Source: WS-7 sp035635575 | Lineage (GTDB): Bacteria; Eisenbacteria; RBG-16-71-46; SZUA-252 | Length of the DNA: 64,000 nt | Assembly: GCA_035635575.1 (NCBI GenBank) | Contig: DASQAV010000002.1 | Span: 6,170 to 70,169, forward strand | Reading direction: 5' to 3' | Shown here: positions 33,947 through 42,333 of the stretch, piece by piece | Position numbering within the stretch: the stretch's first letter is position 1 | Layout of the letters: the number at the start of each line of letters is the position of its first letter | Notes under the pieces: generated by a model | Told to the model about the DNA's origin: nothing | Seen by the model: the letters and a program-made list of their open reading frames with translations, nothing else | Databases searched by the model: none | Position numbers and translations under genes: made by a program

Positions 33947-33955
33947 TTATCCACA
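33947..33955 (+). promoter_or_regulatory. Perfect DnaA box upstream of dnaA (second)
   Basis: TTATCCACA, same orientation, start-to-start 12 bp from the previous box. The pair suggests DnaA autorepression or a second origin subregion. Confidence 0.82.
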
Positions 33956-33961
33956 AAGAAA

Positions 33962-34002
33962 TCGGGGCGTAACGGGCGTGCTTCCGATCCGTTACGCCCC
34001 GA
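33962..34002. repeat. 14-bp perfect inverted repeat upstream of dnaA
   Basis: TCGGGGCGTAACGG (33962-33975) and CCGTTACGCCCCGA (33989-34002) are perfect reverse complements separated by 13 bases. It lies 6 bp from the DnaA box pair. It may be a protein operator or an RNA hairpin in the dnaA leader. Twelve bases of one arm recur upstream of lon at 7568-7579. Confidence 0.85.
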
Positions 34003-34224
34003 GAAAGGGCTATCGGCCTTGAGTATCCTCACAACGCGTCTTGTCCGAGTTTTGAGGGGCGCGTCGTCCGCGCGGGGGAGACCCGACTGCGAAGACCTGG
34101 AGCATGAGCGGTGACGTTCACGTTCCCAGTCTTCGCGACGGGCGCAATGTAGCATCCGTGGTTCGGACGCGCGCAACGAAAATCTTTCGGCGGTGGAACC
34201 GCCGTGGTACCGCGGGCTTTCGGA

Positions 34225-34254
34225 TTGACCCGGACCCCCTGAGTTCGCTAGAAT
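34225..34254 (+). promoter_or_regulatory. rpmH promoter (sigma-70-like)
   Basis: TTGACC (34225-34230), 18-base spacer, TAGAAT (34249-34254). The rpmH GTG is 50 bases downstream of the -10 element. Likely drives rpmH-rnpA-yidD-yidC and beyond. Confidence 0.75.
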
Positions 34255-34303
34255 CCGGCGCTCGTCTCCAACGTTCCTTTTCTCTTTCTAGAGGTCCTTT
34301 CAC

Positions 34304-34438
34304 GTGAAGCGCACGTTTCAGCCGCACAATCGCCGCCGGAAAAAGGTGCACGGCTTCCGCGAACGCATGAGCACGCGAGGCGGACGGGCCGTCCTCAAGC
34401 GCCGCCGTGAACGAGGCCGCAAACGTCTCACGGTATAG
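34304..34438 (+). CDS. rpmH: 50S ribosomal protein L34
   Basis: 44 residues, extremely basic, the normal L34 length. From GTG it reads MKRTFQPHNRRRKKVHGF, then RMSTRGGRAVLKRRRERGR and the end RLTV. An AGAGG box lies 9 bases upstream. It is the first plus-strand gene right of the origin and heads the conserved rpmH-rnpA-yidD-yidC cluster. Confidence 0.97.
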   Translation: MKRTFQPHNRRRKKVHGFRERMSTRGGRAVLKRRRERGRKRLTV

Positions 34439-34463
34439 CGCCGGTACGGGTTACCGGGCCACG

Positions 34464-34811
34464 ATGTCCGACGCGCTCCGGCCGCGCGATCGCCGCCTGC
34501 ACCAGGGCTGGCAATTCCGCGAAGTGTACCAATCAGGGAAATCCTTCCACGGCAGCTTGATGACGCTCGTCTGCCTCGCGCGGGATCGGGACCATGGCCG
34601 CGTGGCGTTCGTCGCCAGCCGCAAGGTCGGGCCAGCGGTCCGTCGGAATCGCGCCAAGCGCCTACTCCGGGAGTCCTTCCGGGGCCAGAGTCCGGCCATC
34701 CGCGACCGAGGCTCCTGGCGCATCTGGATCGCGCGCAGCGCCTGCGCCGTGGCGTCCTTGCAGGAGGTGACGGTCGAGATGAAGTCGCTTCTGGGAAGGG
34801 AGCCCGAGTGA
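34464..34811 (+). CDS. rnpA: Ribonuclease P protein component
   Basis: 115 residues from ATG 34464 (MSDALRPRDRRLHQGWQF). It has the RNR signature in SRKVGPAVRRNRAKRLLRES and the upstream strand FHGSLMTLVCLAR. It assists the RNA subunit in 5' maturation of tRNA; the RNA subunit gene is not in this window. A longer in-frame ATG at 34407 would overlap rpmH and is not favoured. The stop overlaps yidD by 4 bases. Confidence 0.94.
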   Translation: MSDALRPRDRRLHQGWQFREVYQSGKSFHGSLMTLVCLARDRDHGRVAFVASRKVGPAVRRNRAKRLLRESFRGQSPAIRDRGSWRIWIARSACAVASLQEVTVEMKSLLGREPE

Positions 34812-35050
34812 GCCAGGGGATCCGGGTATTGGCGCCGGGACCTCGGTGGGTGCTCCTCTCCCTGGTCCGGGTGTACCGCGCGGCCATTTCGCCTTCCTTG
34901 CCCCGTGCTTGCCGCTTCGAGCCTAGCTGCGCCGCCTACGCCGAGGAGGCGATCGCCAGGAAGCCGCTGGCCCGCGCGCTCTGGCTCATCCTGAGCCGGA
35001 TCTCGAAGTGCCATCCATTCCATCCCGGAGGCTACGACCCGGTCCCCTGA
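34808..35050 (+). CDS. yidD: Membrane protein insertion efficiency factor YidD
   Basis: 80 residues from GTG. Family hallmarks are all visible: YRAAISPSLPRACRFEPSCA, a helix AEEAIARKPLARALWLILSR and the ending CHPFHPGGYDPVP. A small amphipathic inner-membrane-associated protein that aids YidC-dependent insertion. It overlaps rnpA and lies 18 bp before yidC. Confidence 0.95.
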   Translation: MSQGIRVLAPGPRWVLLSLVRVYRAAISPSLPRACRFEPSCAAYAEEAIARKPLARALWLILSRISKCHPFHPGGYDPVP

Positions 35051-35068
35051 CCGGACCGGAACGCATTC

Positions 35069-36724
35069 ATGGATCGCAAAGTCCTCCTCGCGATGGTGCT
35101 GATCATGGGCGTGCTGCTCCTGGACCAGGTGATCTCGCCTCGGTTCTACCGGCCCAAGCCCAAGCCCGTCCCCTCGCAGCAGGGAAGCGGCTCGGCTTCG
35201 ACGCCCGGGACCACGGCGCCGGCGCCCAGCGGCGGCACGACGACCGCCATTCCCTCGGTCACGACGGCAGGCCCCCTTTCCGCGGCGGCTCTGATCCAGC
35301 CCGAGGTACCGGCGGCGCCGGGCGAGGTCCGCCAGCTCAAGACGGAGCATTTCCAGGCGACGATCACGAGCGAAGGCGCCTCGATCACCGACTGGGTCCT
35401 TCCAGGCTACAAGGACGAAGTCCGAAACGTACCCATCGATCTCGTCCCGCCGGGGAACCGCGCCTACAAGGTCATCGTGGAGGCGGGAGGGAAGGCGCTC
35501 GATTTCTCCCAGGCTCCGTTCCGGATCACGGAGGATCGCGCGGAGCAAGGCGTCCTGACCTTCGAGGCCCGCGACCAGAGCGGCATCCGCGTCGTGAAGA
35601 CGTATCGGATCGGAAACGACCGGCGCCTCCTCGACACCGAGGTCCGCGTCTCGGCGCCCGCGGAGCTGGGCCCCGTGCGCTATCGGATCGGGTGGGGAAC
35701 CCCTCTGCCCATCACCGAGCCCTCCACGCAACCCAACCAGCTCCAGGCCGTGGCGCTGCTCGGAACGAAGCTGGAGCACGTCATGGGAGCGAAGGAGGCG
35801 TCACCGGAGCGCGTCTTCTCGGGAAACGTCCGCTGGGTGGCGAGCCGCAGCAAGTACTTCATCGCCGCCGTGATTCCCGATTCGGGAACGGTGTCCGAGG
35901 TGGCGTTGCGGAGCGACGGCGCGTGGCACACGACCTCGTGGCTCATCGGAACCGCCTCACCCGGCATCGAGGTGGCGCGGCACGCGCGCGTGTACGCCGG
36001 ACCCATCCACTACGAGACGCTGGCCGCGATCGGTGCGGGGCTGGACGAGGTCGCGAATCTGGGGTGGAGGTGGCTGCGCGGAATCAGCGTCCTTCTCCTC
36101 CAGGGCCTGAACGCGCTCTACAAGCTCATTCCGAACTACGGCGTGGCGATCATCGTCCTCTCGGCGGCCACGAAGCTCCTCTTCTATCCGCTCACGCAGG
36201 CGAGCCTCCGCTCGATGAAAATCATGCATCACCTGCAGCCCCAGATCAAAGAGATGCAGGAGAAGTACAAGAACGACCCGATGAAGCTGAACCAGGCGAT
36301 GATGGCGCTCTACAAGGAGAACAAGGTAAATCCCATGTCGGGGTGCCTTCCGATGCTCCTGCAAGTACCCGTGTTCATCGGGCTCTACAACGTGCTCCTC
36401 TATTCGATCGAGCTTCGCGCGTCGGGCTTCGTGGGCTACATCCGGGACCTGTCCGCGCCGGACGTGCTCATGACGGTCGCGGGTTTTCCGCTGCACCTCA
36501 TGCCCGTCCTCATGACCGCCAGCACCTACGCGCTCCAGTCCCAGACGCCGGTCGCTCCGGCCCAGAAGGGCATGATGTACGTCATGCCCCTCTTCATGCT
36601 TTTCTTCATGTATAGTTTTCCATCCGGTGTGGTCCTGTATTGGACCGTGAACAACCTGCTCTCCGCGCTCCAGCAGTACCTGGTCAACCTAGCCGAAGAC
36701 CGAAGGCTCGCCGCACAGGGCTGA
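35069..36724 (+). CDS. yidC: Membrane protein insertase YidC
   Basis: 551 residues. TM1 at the N-terminus (LLAMVLIMGVLLLDQVI), a Pro/Thr/Ser-rich linker, a large periplasmic beta-supersandwich (about 85-310), then the conserved five-TM insertase core with YGVAIIVLSAATKLLFYPLT, a cytoplasmic coiled hairpin (KIMHHLQPQIKEMQEKYKN), PMSGCLPMLLQVPVFIGLY and a final LYWTVNNLLSALQQYLV. The large periplasmic domain is typical of diderms and one of the stronger signs that this organism has an outer membrane. Confidence 0.97.
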   Translation: MDRKVLLAMVLIMGVLLLDQVISPRFYRPKPKPVPSQQGSGSASTPGTTAPAPSGGTTTAIPSVTTAGPLSAAALIQPEVPAAPGEVRQLKTEHFQATITSEGASITDWVLPGYKDEVRNVPIDLVPPGNRAYKVIVEAGGKALDFSQAPFRITEDRAEQGVLTFEARDQSGIRVVKTYRIGNDRRLLDTEVRVSAPAELGPVRYRIGWGTPLPITEPSTQPNQLQAVALLGTKLEHVMGAKEASPERVFSGNVRWVASRSKYFIAAVIPDSGTVSEVALRSDGAWHTTSWLIGTASPGIEVARHARVYAGPIHYETLAAIGAGLDEVANLGWRWLRGISVLLLQGLNALYKLIPNYGVAIIVLSAATKLLFYPLTQASLRSMKIMHHLQPQIKEMQEKYKNDPMKLNQAMMALYKENKVNPMSGCLPMLLQVPVFIGLYNVLLYSIELRASGFVGYIRDLSAPDVLMTVAGFPLHLMPVLMTASTYALQSQTPVAPAQKGMMYVMPLFMLFFMYSFPSGVVLYWTVNNLLSALQQYLVNLAEDRRLAAQG

Positions 36725-36753
36725 GCCCGAGGTCGAGAGATCGTGCATCGAAC

Positions 36754-37572
36754 ATGAGCGATTCCATTCAAGTCGAAGCCGCGAGTTATGGGGATGCCGT
36801 GCACCAGGCGGCGGACCAGCTGGGGATCAGCCCCAGGGAGCTCGCGGTCGAAGTCGTGGATCCGGGGCGCTCGGCGAATTCGCTGGGCGGGTTCCGTCCG
36901 GTGAAGCTTCGCGCGTGGCGGCGTGATCCCTCGGCGCCACCCGACGGAGCGGGGCGCATCCCCGCGAGCGCGGTGCGCCGGCAGAGCTCTGCGGTGGGGG
37001 AGGAACGCCGGGGCGGAGGCGCCCGACGCGGCGTCTCCATGGAGTCCTACGGCCCGCCACCGCCTCCGCTCGATGCCTCCCTGATCACGCCCGAGCTGGT
37101 CGAGACGGTGCGCACGATCGCCGCGGGAATCGTGAGCGAGATGGGTTTTCCCTCCGACGTCACCGCGGAGAAGACGCGGGACGGAATCCGCGTGGGCGTC
37201 GCGGCGGGGGACAAGGACCAGTTCCTGATCGGCCGCGACGGCGAGACGCTCGCCGCGCTCCAGCACCTGGTGGCGCGGATGCTTCGCGCCCGGGCCCCCG
37301 AGGAAGCGATCCCGCGCGTCGAGGTCGATGTTGCCGGGTACCGCGATCGCCGCGTCGAGAGCCTGCGCGAGCTGGCGCGCCAACTGATCGACGAGGTCCG
37401 CGAGACGGGGCACGAGGTCTCGACCGAGCCGCTCTCCGCGATCGAGCGCCGCATCGTTCATCTGGAGGTCGCCGAGGCGGACGCGTTCACGAGCACGAGC
37501 ATCGGCGACGGCCTCTTCAAGCGCGTGATCATCCGACGTGACGAGGAAAAGCACTCCGGATCCCCCGAGTAG
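36754..37572 (+). CDS. jag: Jag/KhpB RNA-binding protein (Jag_N, KH, R3H)
   Basis: 272 residues. The N-terminal Jag_N domain (SYGDAVHQAADQLGISPREL) is followed by a disordered Arg/Pro-rich linker (about 55-105), a KH domain (RDGIRVGVAAGDKDQFLIGR with GETLAALQHLV) and a C-terminal R3H domain (ESLRELARQLIDEV, then EPLSAIERRIVHLEV). Called SpoIIIJ-associated protein because it follows the YidC gene. It binds RNA and affects cell division and envelope synthesis in other bacteria. The ATG at 36754 is preferred over an upstream start inside yidC. Confidence 0.92.
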   Translation: MSDSIQVEAASYGDAVHQAADQLGISPRELAVEVVDPGRSANSLGGFRPVKLRAWRRDPSAPPDGAGRIPASAVRRQSSAVGEERRGGGARRGVSMESYGPPPPPLDASLITPELVETVRTIAAGIVSEMGFPSDVTAEKTRDGIRVGVAAGDKDQFLIGRDGETLAALQHLVARMLRARAPEEAIPRVEVDVAGYRDRRVESLRELARQLIDEVRETGHEVSTEPLSAIERRIVHLEVAEADAFTSTSIGDGLFKRVIIRRDEEKHSGSPE

Positions 37573-37586
37573 GCAAGGCATGGCGG

Positions 37587-39044
37587 ATGGTGGAAAACGA
37601 GACCATCGTGGCGCAGGCCACGGCACCAGGAGAATCCGCCATCGCCGTGGTCCGCATGAGCGGGCCCCAGGCTCTGGAGATCGCCTCGCGGCGGTTCCGG
37701 GGCACACGATCCCCGCGCGATAGCGGCTCCCACCGAATCCTCTTCGGCGCCTTCCTCGGCGCCGGCGATACCCCCCTCGATACCGTGCTGGTCTCCGTCT
37801 TCCGCGCGCCGAATTCCTACACCGGGGAAGACGTGGTCGAGATTTCCTCGCACGGCGGGGCCGTGATTCCCGGCGCGATTCTCTCCGCACTGGTGGAGGC
37901 GGGGGCGCGTCCCGCGCGTCCCGGCGAGTTCACGGAGCGCGCGTACCGGAATGGAAAGCTGGATCTGGCGCAGGCCGAGGCGGTCGCGGCTCTGGTGAAG
38001 TCGCGGTCCGATCGCGCGGCGCGCGCGGCCAATTCGGCGCTGGGGGGCAACCTTTCCCGGCGCGTGGCGGACCTGGACCGGAGCCTGGTGGAGCTCCTGG
38101 CCGAGGTGGAGGCGCGGATCGATTTCCCGAACGACGTGGGCGAGGCCCTGGACGGCGCCGCGCTGGCGGCGCGGTGCGCCGGGATGTCGCGGCCGGTGCG
38201 TGAGTGGGTCGCGGCGCTTCCTGTCTCGCGCCGGCGGGAGCAGGGAGTGCGCGTCGCGTTCCTCGGGCGCCCCAACGTCGGAAAGTCGAGCCTCCTGAAC
38301 GCCCTCGTCGGATTCGACCGCGCGATCGTGAGCGACGTGCCGGGCACCACTCGCGACACGGTCGAGGAATCGATCTGGCTCGAGGGCGTGGAATGCCGTC
38401 TCTGCGATGCCGCTGGCGTTCGCGAGCCCGGAGAGCCGCTGGAGCGGCTGGGGCTGGATCGCACGAGGGATTCGGTGAGGCGCGCGGATCTGGTCATCCT
38501 GGTCCTCGACCGTTCCGATCCCCGCGAGGTGGAAGATCGCGCGGCGCTGGCGATGATTGGGGACCGGCCGGTGGTGGTTGCGTGGAACAAGGCGGACCTG
38601 GCGGATGGCTGGGGTGCCAAGGCTCCGGGCGACGGTAGCGCGGGAGGAGTCGCGACGGTAGCGACTGCGACGGCGGTCGCGGTGTCGACCCTTCCGCTGC
38701 TCGACGTGCCCCGCGCGCAGCTTCTCGACGAGGTCCTGACGGTCGCGGTTCGTCCTCTCGGTGCCGAGCCGCTGCGCGAGGCGCTTCGAGCTTCCCTTGC
38801 GCGCCTCTCCGGTTCTGCCGCGGGGGAGGAGCTTCCCACCACGAGCCTGAGGCAGGAGGCGCTCTTCGGGCAGGCGCTCGAGGCGCTGGATCGCGCGGAG
38901 CGGTCGCTTCGCGACGATGCTCCCTACGATCTCGTGGCGGTGGACCTCACGGACGCGCGGCGCGCGCTCGGCGAGATCGTGGGCCGAGGCGTCGACCAGA
39001 GCGTAGTCGACGCCATCTTCTCCCAGTTCTGCATCGGGAAATGA
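37587..39044 (+). CDS. mnmE: tRNA modification GTPase MnmE
   Basis: 485 residues. With MnmG it installs the cmnm5 group on wobble U34 of certain tRNAs. The N-terminal formyl-THF-binding domain begins ETIVAQATAPGESAIAVVR; the central helical domain carries the G domain with G1 GRPNVGKSSLLNAL, G2 GTTRD, G3 DAAG and G4 NKAD. It ends with the conserved FCIGK, the catalytic C-terminal Cys motif. It overlaps mnmG by 4 bases, giving coupled expression of the two partner proteins. Confidence 0.96.
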   Translation: MVENETIVAQATAPGESAIAVVRMSGPQALEIASRRFRGTRSPRDSGSHRILFGAFLGAGDTPLDTVLVSVFRAPNSYTGEDVVEISSHGGAVIPGAILSALVEAGARPARPGEFTERAYRNGKLDLAQAEAVAALVKSRSDRAARAANSALGGNLSRRVADLDRSLVELLAEVEARIDFPNDVGEALDGAALAARCAGMSRPVREWVAALPVSRRREQGVRVAFLGRPNVGKSSLLNALVGFDRAIVSDVPGTTRDTVEESIWLEGVECRLCDAAGVREPGEPLERLGLDRTRDSVRRADLVILVLDRSDPREVEDRAALAMIGDRPVVVAWNKADLADGWGAKAPGDGSAGGVATVATATAVAVSTLPLLDVPRAQLLDEVLTVAVRPLGAEPLREALRASLARLSGSAAGEELPTTSLRQEALFGQALEALDRAERSLRDDAPYDLVAVDLTDARRALGEIVGRGVDQSVVDAIFSQFCIGK

Positions 39045-40918
39045 GCCTCGGTCGTTACCCCCTCATCGTCGTCGGCGCCGGGCACGCGGGCTGCGAAGCC
39101 GCCTGCATCGCGGCCGCGATGGGAGTCGAGACGGCGCTCGTCACGATGAGCCTCGACGCGATCGCGCAGATGTCCTGCAACCCCGCGATCGGAGGGCTCG
39201 CGAAGGGGCACCTGGTCCGGGAGATCGACGTCCTCGGCGGCATCATGGCGAAGATGGCGGATCGCGCGGGCATCCAGTTCAAGATGCTGAACCGCGCGCG
39301 CGGCCCCGCCGTGTGGTCCCCGCGCGCGCAGGAGGACAAGGCGCTCTATCGCGAGATCGTTCGCGCGCATCTCGAGAGAACGCCGGGGGTGACGCTGGTC
39401 CAGGCGCAGGTCGTCGGGTTCCTGGTCCGGAACGGCCGCGTGCACGGAGTGGCATTACAAGATTGCGGCACGATCGAGTCCGACGCCGTGGTGGTGACGC
39501 CCGGCACGTTCATGAACGGTCTCATGCACATCGGAGACCGCACGCTGGCGGGCGGCCGCGTGGGCGAAGCGGCATCGCGTGGGCTCTCGGAGTGCCTCGC
39601 CGAGCTGGGCTTTCGCGTGCTCCGGCTCAAGACGGGCACGCCGCCGCGGATCCATCGCGACACGATCGATTTCTCGCGGATGCTGGAGCAGCCCGGCGAC
39701 GAGCCGCCGCGTCCCTTCTCTCATTTCACGCGGGCGCTCGAGGTGGATCAGGTCCTCTGCCACCTGACGCACACGACCGAGGAGACGCACGCGCTCATTC
39801 GCGCGAACCTCGATCGCTCTCCTCTCTACACGGGGAAAATCCGAGGCATCGGGCCGCGCTACTGCCCATCGATCGAAGACAAGGTGGTGCGGTTCTCCGA
39901 GAAGCGCGCGCATCAGATCTTCATCGAGCCGGAGGGGCGGACGACGCACGAGTACTACATCAATGGTCTGTCCACGAGTCTTCCCGAGGAGATCCAGTGC
40001 GCAATCTTGCATACGATCCCGGGGCTCGAGGAGGTCGAGATGATCCGTCCGGGATACGCGGTCGAGTACGACTTCCTTCCACCCGACCAGCTCGGACCCA
40101 CGCTCGAGACGCGCGCGATCGCGGGGCTCTATCTCGCGGGACAGATCAACGGCACGTCGGGATACGAGGAGGCGGCTGCCCAGGGACTCTACGCGGGCAT
40201 CAACGCCGCGCTCGCAATTCAGGGCCGGGAGGCGATGCGGCTCGGGCGCGAAGAGGCGTATGTCGGAGTGTTGATTGACGATCTAGTGACCAAAGGCACC
40301 GAAGAGCCCTATCGCATGTTCACTTCGAGTGCCGAGTATCGTCTTCTGCTACGCCAGGATAACGCAATCGATCGGCTTCTTCCCCGGGCGCGGGAGCTCG
40401 GGACCTTGAGCTCGGAGGAGCTCCGGATTGCGGAGAGATGGGTCCGGGATCGCGATTCCGCGGTCACGCGCCTGCGCGGCGCGAGAGCCGGTTTGACTCC
40501 GGACTCGGACCATGCGGCTCGGGGTTCGACCTCTGGCCAGGAGTCGCTGGCCCAGCTCCTCTGCAACGGGACGCTCGCCCTGGAAGACGTCCTGGGCCGG
40601 CGTGAGCTTGCGGATCTCTCACGGGAGACCGTAGAGTCCGCGTCCATCGAGGTGCGCTACGAGGGATACATTCGGAGGCAGCTTCGGGAGGTCGAGAGGA
40701 CGGCGCGATATGAACACCTGCACCTGTCGGATTCGATCTGGGAGGAGCCCATGCTCGAGCTCTCGAGAGAGGGACGCGAAAAGCTGGGCAGGATCCGGCC
40801 GACCACGGTCGCGCAGGCGGCACGGATCCCAGGCGTTTCACCCGCGGATGCGGCGGTCCTCGTAATTTATGCGGAACGGGAGCGTAGACGTGCAGATCTC
40901 TCTTCAGTTACCTCGTGA
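39041..40918 (+). CDS. mnmG: tRNA uridine-5-carboxymethylaminomethyl modification enzyme MnmG (GidA)
   Basis: 625 residues. FAD-dependent partner of MnmE. The FAD Rossmann motif is VVGAGHAGCEAACIAAAMG; then SCNPAIGGLAKGHLVREIDV, PRAQEDKALYRE-type segments and the conserved EEPYRMFTSSAEYRLLLRQDN near residue 425. The helical C-terminal domain contacts MnmE and tRNA. Overlaps mnmE at its start and rsmG at its end. Confidence 0.96.
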   Translation: MSLGRYPLIVVGAGHAGCEAACIAAAMGVETALVTMSLDAIAQMSCNPAIGGLAKGHLVREIDVLGGIMAKMADRAGIQFKMLNRARGPAVWSPRAQEDKALYREIVRAHLERTPGVTLVQAQVVGFLVRNGRVHGVALQDCGTIESDAVVVTPGTFMNGLMHIGDRTLAGGRVGEAASRGLSECLAELGFRVLRLKTGTPPRIHRDTIDFSRMLEQPGDEPPRPFSHFTRALEVDQVLCHLTHTTEETHALIRANLDRSPLYTGKIRGIGPRYCPSIEDKVVRFSEKRAHQIFIEPEGRTTHEYYINGLSTSLPEEIQCAILHTIPGLEEVEMIRPGYAVEYDFLPPDQLGPTLETRAIAGLYLAGQINGTSGYEEAAAQGLYAGINAALAIQGREAMRLGREEAYVGVLIDDLVTKGTEEPYRMFTSSAEYRLLLRQDNAIDRLLPRARELGTLSSEELRIAERWVRDRDSAVTRLRGARAGLTPDSDHAARGSTSGQESLAQLLCNGTLALEDVLGRRELADLSRETVESASIEVRYEGYIRRQLREVERTARYEHLHLSDSIWEEPMLELSREGREKLGRIRPTTVAQAARIPGVSPADAAVLVIYAERERRRADLSSVTS

Positions 40919-41585
40919 CCTCGAGCCTGACTTCGGTGAGTTCAAGGGCCGAGTCTCCGAGAGGATTCAATCGGGGGCGCTTTCGGCCGACGCGGTGCAG
41001 CTGCTCGCGCGCTTCGGCCAGCTCGTCTACACGCAGGTAGCGCAGCTCTCCCTGGTAGCGCGCGGCGATCGCACCGTGCTCTACACCCGGCACATCCTGG
41101 ATTCCCTGAACCCCATCGACATTCAATCGCCGCCACCGGCTTCCGCGCTGGATATCGGAAGCGGAGGCGGATTCCCCGGCATACCGCTGGCGATCGTCTG
41201 GCCCGGGACGCGATTCACCATTCTCGAGTCGAGAGAGAAGAAGGCCGGTTTCCTCGAGCGGGCCGTGCGCGAGCTCGGCATCCGCAACGTGACGGTCGCG
41301 TGTGGCCGGCTCGAAGAGTACGGACGCAGCTGGACCGCCGAGCCTCATCGGTCTGTCTACGTCAGGGCCCTGGGTGAGCTGCCCGAGGTGCTTCGGTCCG
41401 CGGAGCGGGTCGCGGTACCCGGCGCGGAGTGGGTCTACTTCCTGGGCGCGGAAGCATCGCCCGAGCACCTCACCGAGCGGCTGGGCCCGGGGGGCAAGTG
41501 GGCATCGGTCCTGCCGGGGGCATTCGGCGGGCGCCTGCTTCGCGGGTACTTCCCGCCAGGGCCCCAATCGTTGGGGAAACGGTAG
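40890..41585 (+). CDS. rsmG: 16S rRNA (guanine-N7)-methyltransferase RsmG
   Basis: About 231 residues from GTG 40890, which has GGGAG 7 bases upstream; an ATG at 40869 is in frame but lacks such a site. SAM-binding motif ALDIGSGGGFPGIPLAI, and the preceding RHILDSL segment typical of RsmG (GidB). Methylates G527 in the 530 loop. Overlaps the end of mnmG, the classical gidA-gidB order before parA-parB. Confidence 0.94.
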   Translation: MQISLQLPRDLEPDFGEFKGRVSERIQSGALSADAVQLLARFGQLVYTQVAQLSLVARGDRTVLYTRHILDSLNPIDIQSPPPASALDIGSGGGFPGIPLAIVWPGTRFTILESREKKAGFLERAVRELGIRNVTVACGRLEEYGRSWTAEPHRSVYVRALGELPEVLRSAERVAVPGAEWVYFLGAEASPEHLTERLGPGGKWASVLPGAFGGRLLRGYFPPGPQSLGKR

Positions 41586-41649
41586 CCGAAACTCCGGATC
41601 TCCCCTCGCGTACGGTTGATTCTGTGGTCCCACCCCCCAATCTCTCCCA

Positions 41650-41665
41650 TGTTTCACGTGAAACG
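41650..41665. promoter_or_regulatory. parS centromere site 1
   Basis: TGTTTCACGTGAAACG, 15 of 16 to the ParB-binding consensus TGTTNCACGTGAAACA, and almost fully palindromic. Confidence 0.93.
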
Positions 41666-42210
41666 TCGCGATAAACCACTGCATTAACGCCGATTATCCA
41701 TACGACGATCACGCGATCGCAGCTTCTGCCCGGCATCGTGAGGGAGTCTCAGTGTGGGGCCATGGGCCCGCGCATGGATTCTCGTCCCGCGGTAGCCTGG
41801 GCTGGCAGATGGCGGCCTCCTGGATAGACTGGCCTGGCGAGCAGCCTCCCGGCCCGGAGTAAGGCCCTGGCAGCCGTCCACACGAAGCTCGACGCGTCCG
41901 CGGTCAACCGGCCATCAGGTCGAGAGACGAGCCTCCCGTGGTCCGCCGCACCACAGGGGCGGCGGGTGGACGTGAAGGATCGCCCACCCAAAGCCTGGCC
42001 CCCCGCGAGGCCGACCCACTGGGACCCAACACTCAGGACCTATCCGCAAGGGCTCAGCCTCAAAGACCAACCCGATCCCCGGCAGCGCCCCGTATCCAGG
42101 CTCAAAAACCACCCCGCTTCGTGGCCTAACCCCCAATCATTACGCGTAGGTGCCCTGCATGGCGCAGGACGCCAAGAGTCAATAGGTTCATTTGCAGCCA
42201 CTTACCAGAA

Positions 42211-42226
42211 TGTTCCACGTGAAACA
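42211..42226. promoter_or_regulatory. parS centromere site 2
   Basis: TGTTCCACGTGAAACA, exact match to TGTTNCACGTGAAACA. About 108 bp before the parA start, so ParB spreading could repress the parA promoter. Confidence 0.95.
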
Positions 42227-42233
42227 TTTTCCT

Positions 42234-42262
42234 TTGCCCTTTTCCTCTCACTTGCTTATTCT
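42234..42262 (+). promoter_or_regulatory. Putative parA promoter
   Basis: TTGCCC (42234-42239), 17-base spacer, TATTCT (42257-42262). It sits 8 bp downstream of parS2 and about 70 bp before the parA ATG. Confidence 0.5.
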
Positions 42263-42333
42263 GCGGCTTGGCCCCCGGCAAGGATGCGGGATGGGCGCGA
42301 GCCGTCCCGAGGGGTAGATGGGAGAGTGGGTGG

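Larger units (their letters stand above)
33902..34303. other. dnaA-rpmH divergent intergenic region
   Basis: 402 bp with no protein gene. It contains two perfect DnaA boxes near dnaA, a 14-bp inverted repeat, and on the plus side a clear rpmH promoter. A clean dnaA promoter was not identified. It probably forms the second half of a bipartite origin or a dnaA autoregulatory region. Confidence 0.7.
41586..42333. other. rsmG-parA intergenic region bracketed by two parS sites
   Basis: 748 bp without a gene I can support. Short open frames exist on both strands but show no ribosome binding site or recognisable product. It contains parS1 (41650-41665), parS2 (42211-42226), a parA promoter, a CCGCCGC / GCGGCGG hairpin (41943-41965), and two copies 42 bp apart of a 19-mer that match at 16 positions (42055-42073, 42097-42115). 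It could hold an ncRNA or a decayed gene; no standard RNA (RNase P, tmRNA, SRP, 6S) is recognised. Confidence 0.65.

Noticed and set aside
41749..42136. Short open frames (60-140 codons) in the parS spacer on both strands
   Set aside because: No ribosome binding site, no recognisable product, and they overlap each other on both strands.
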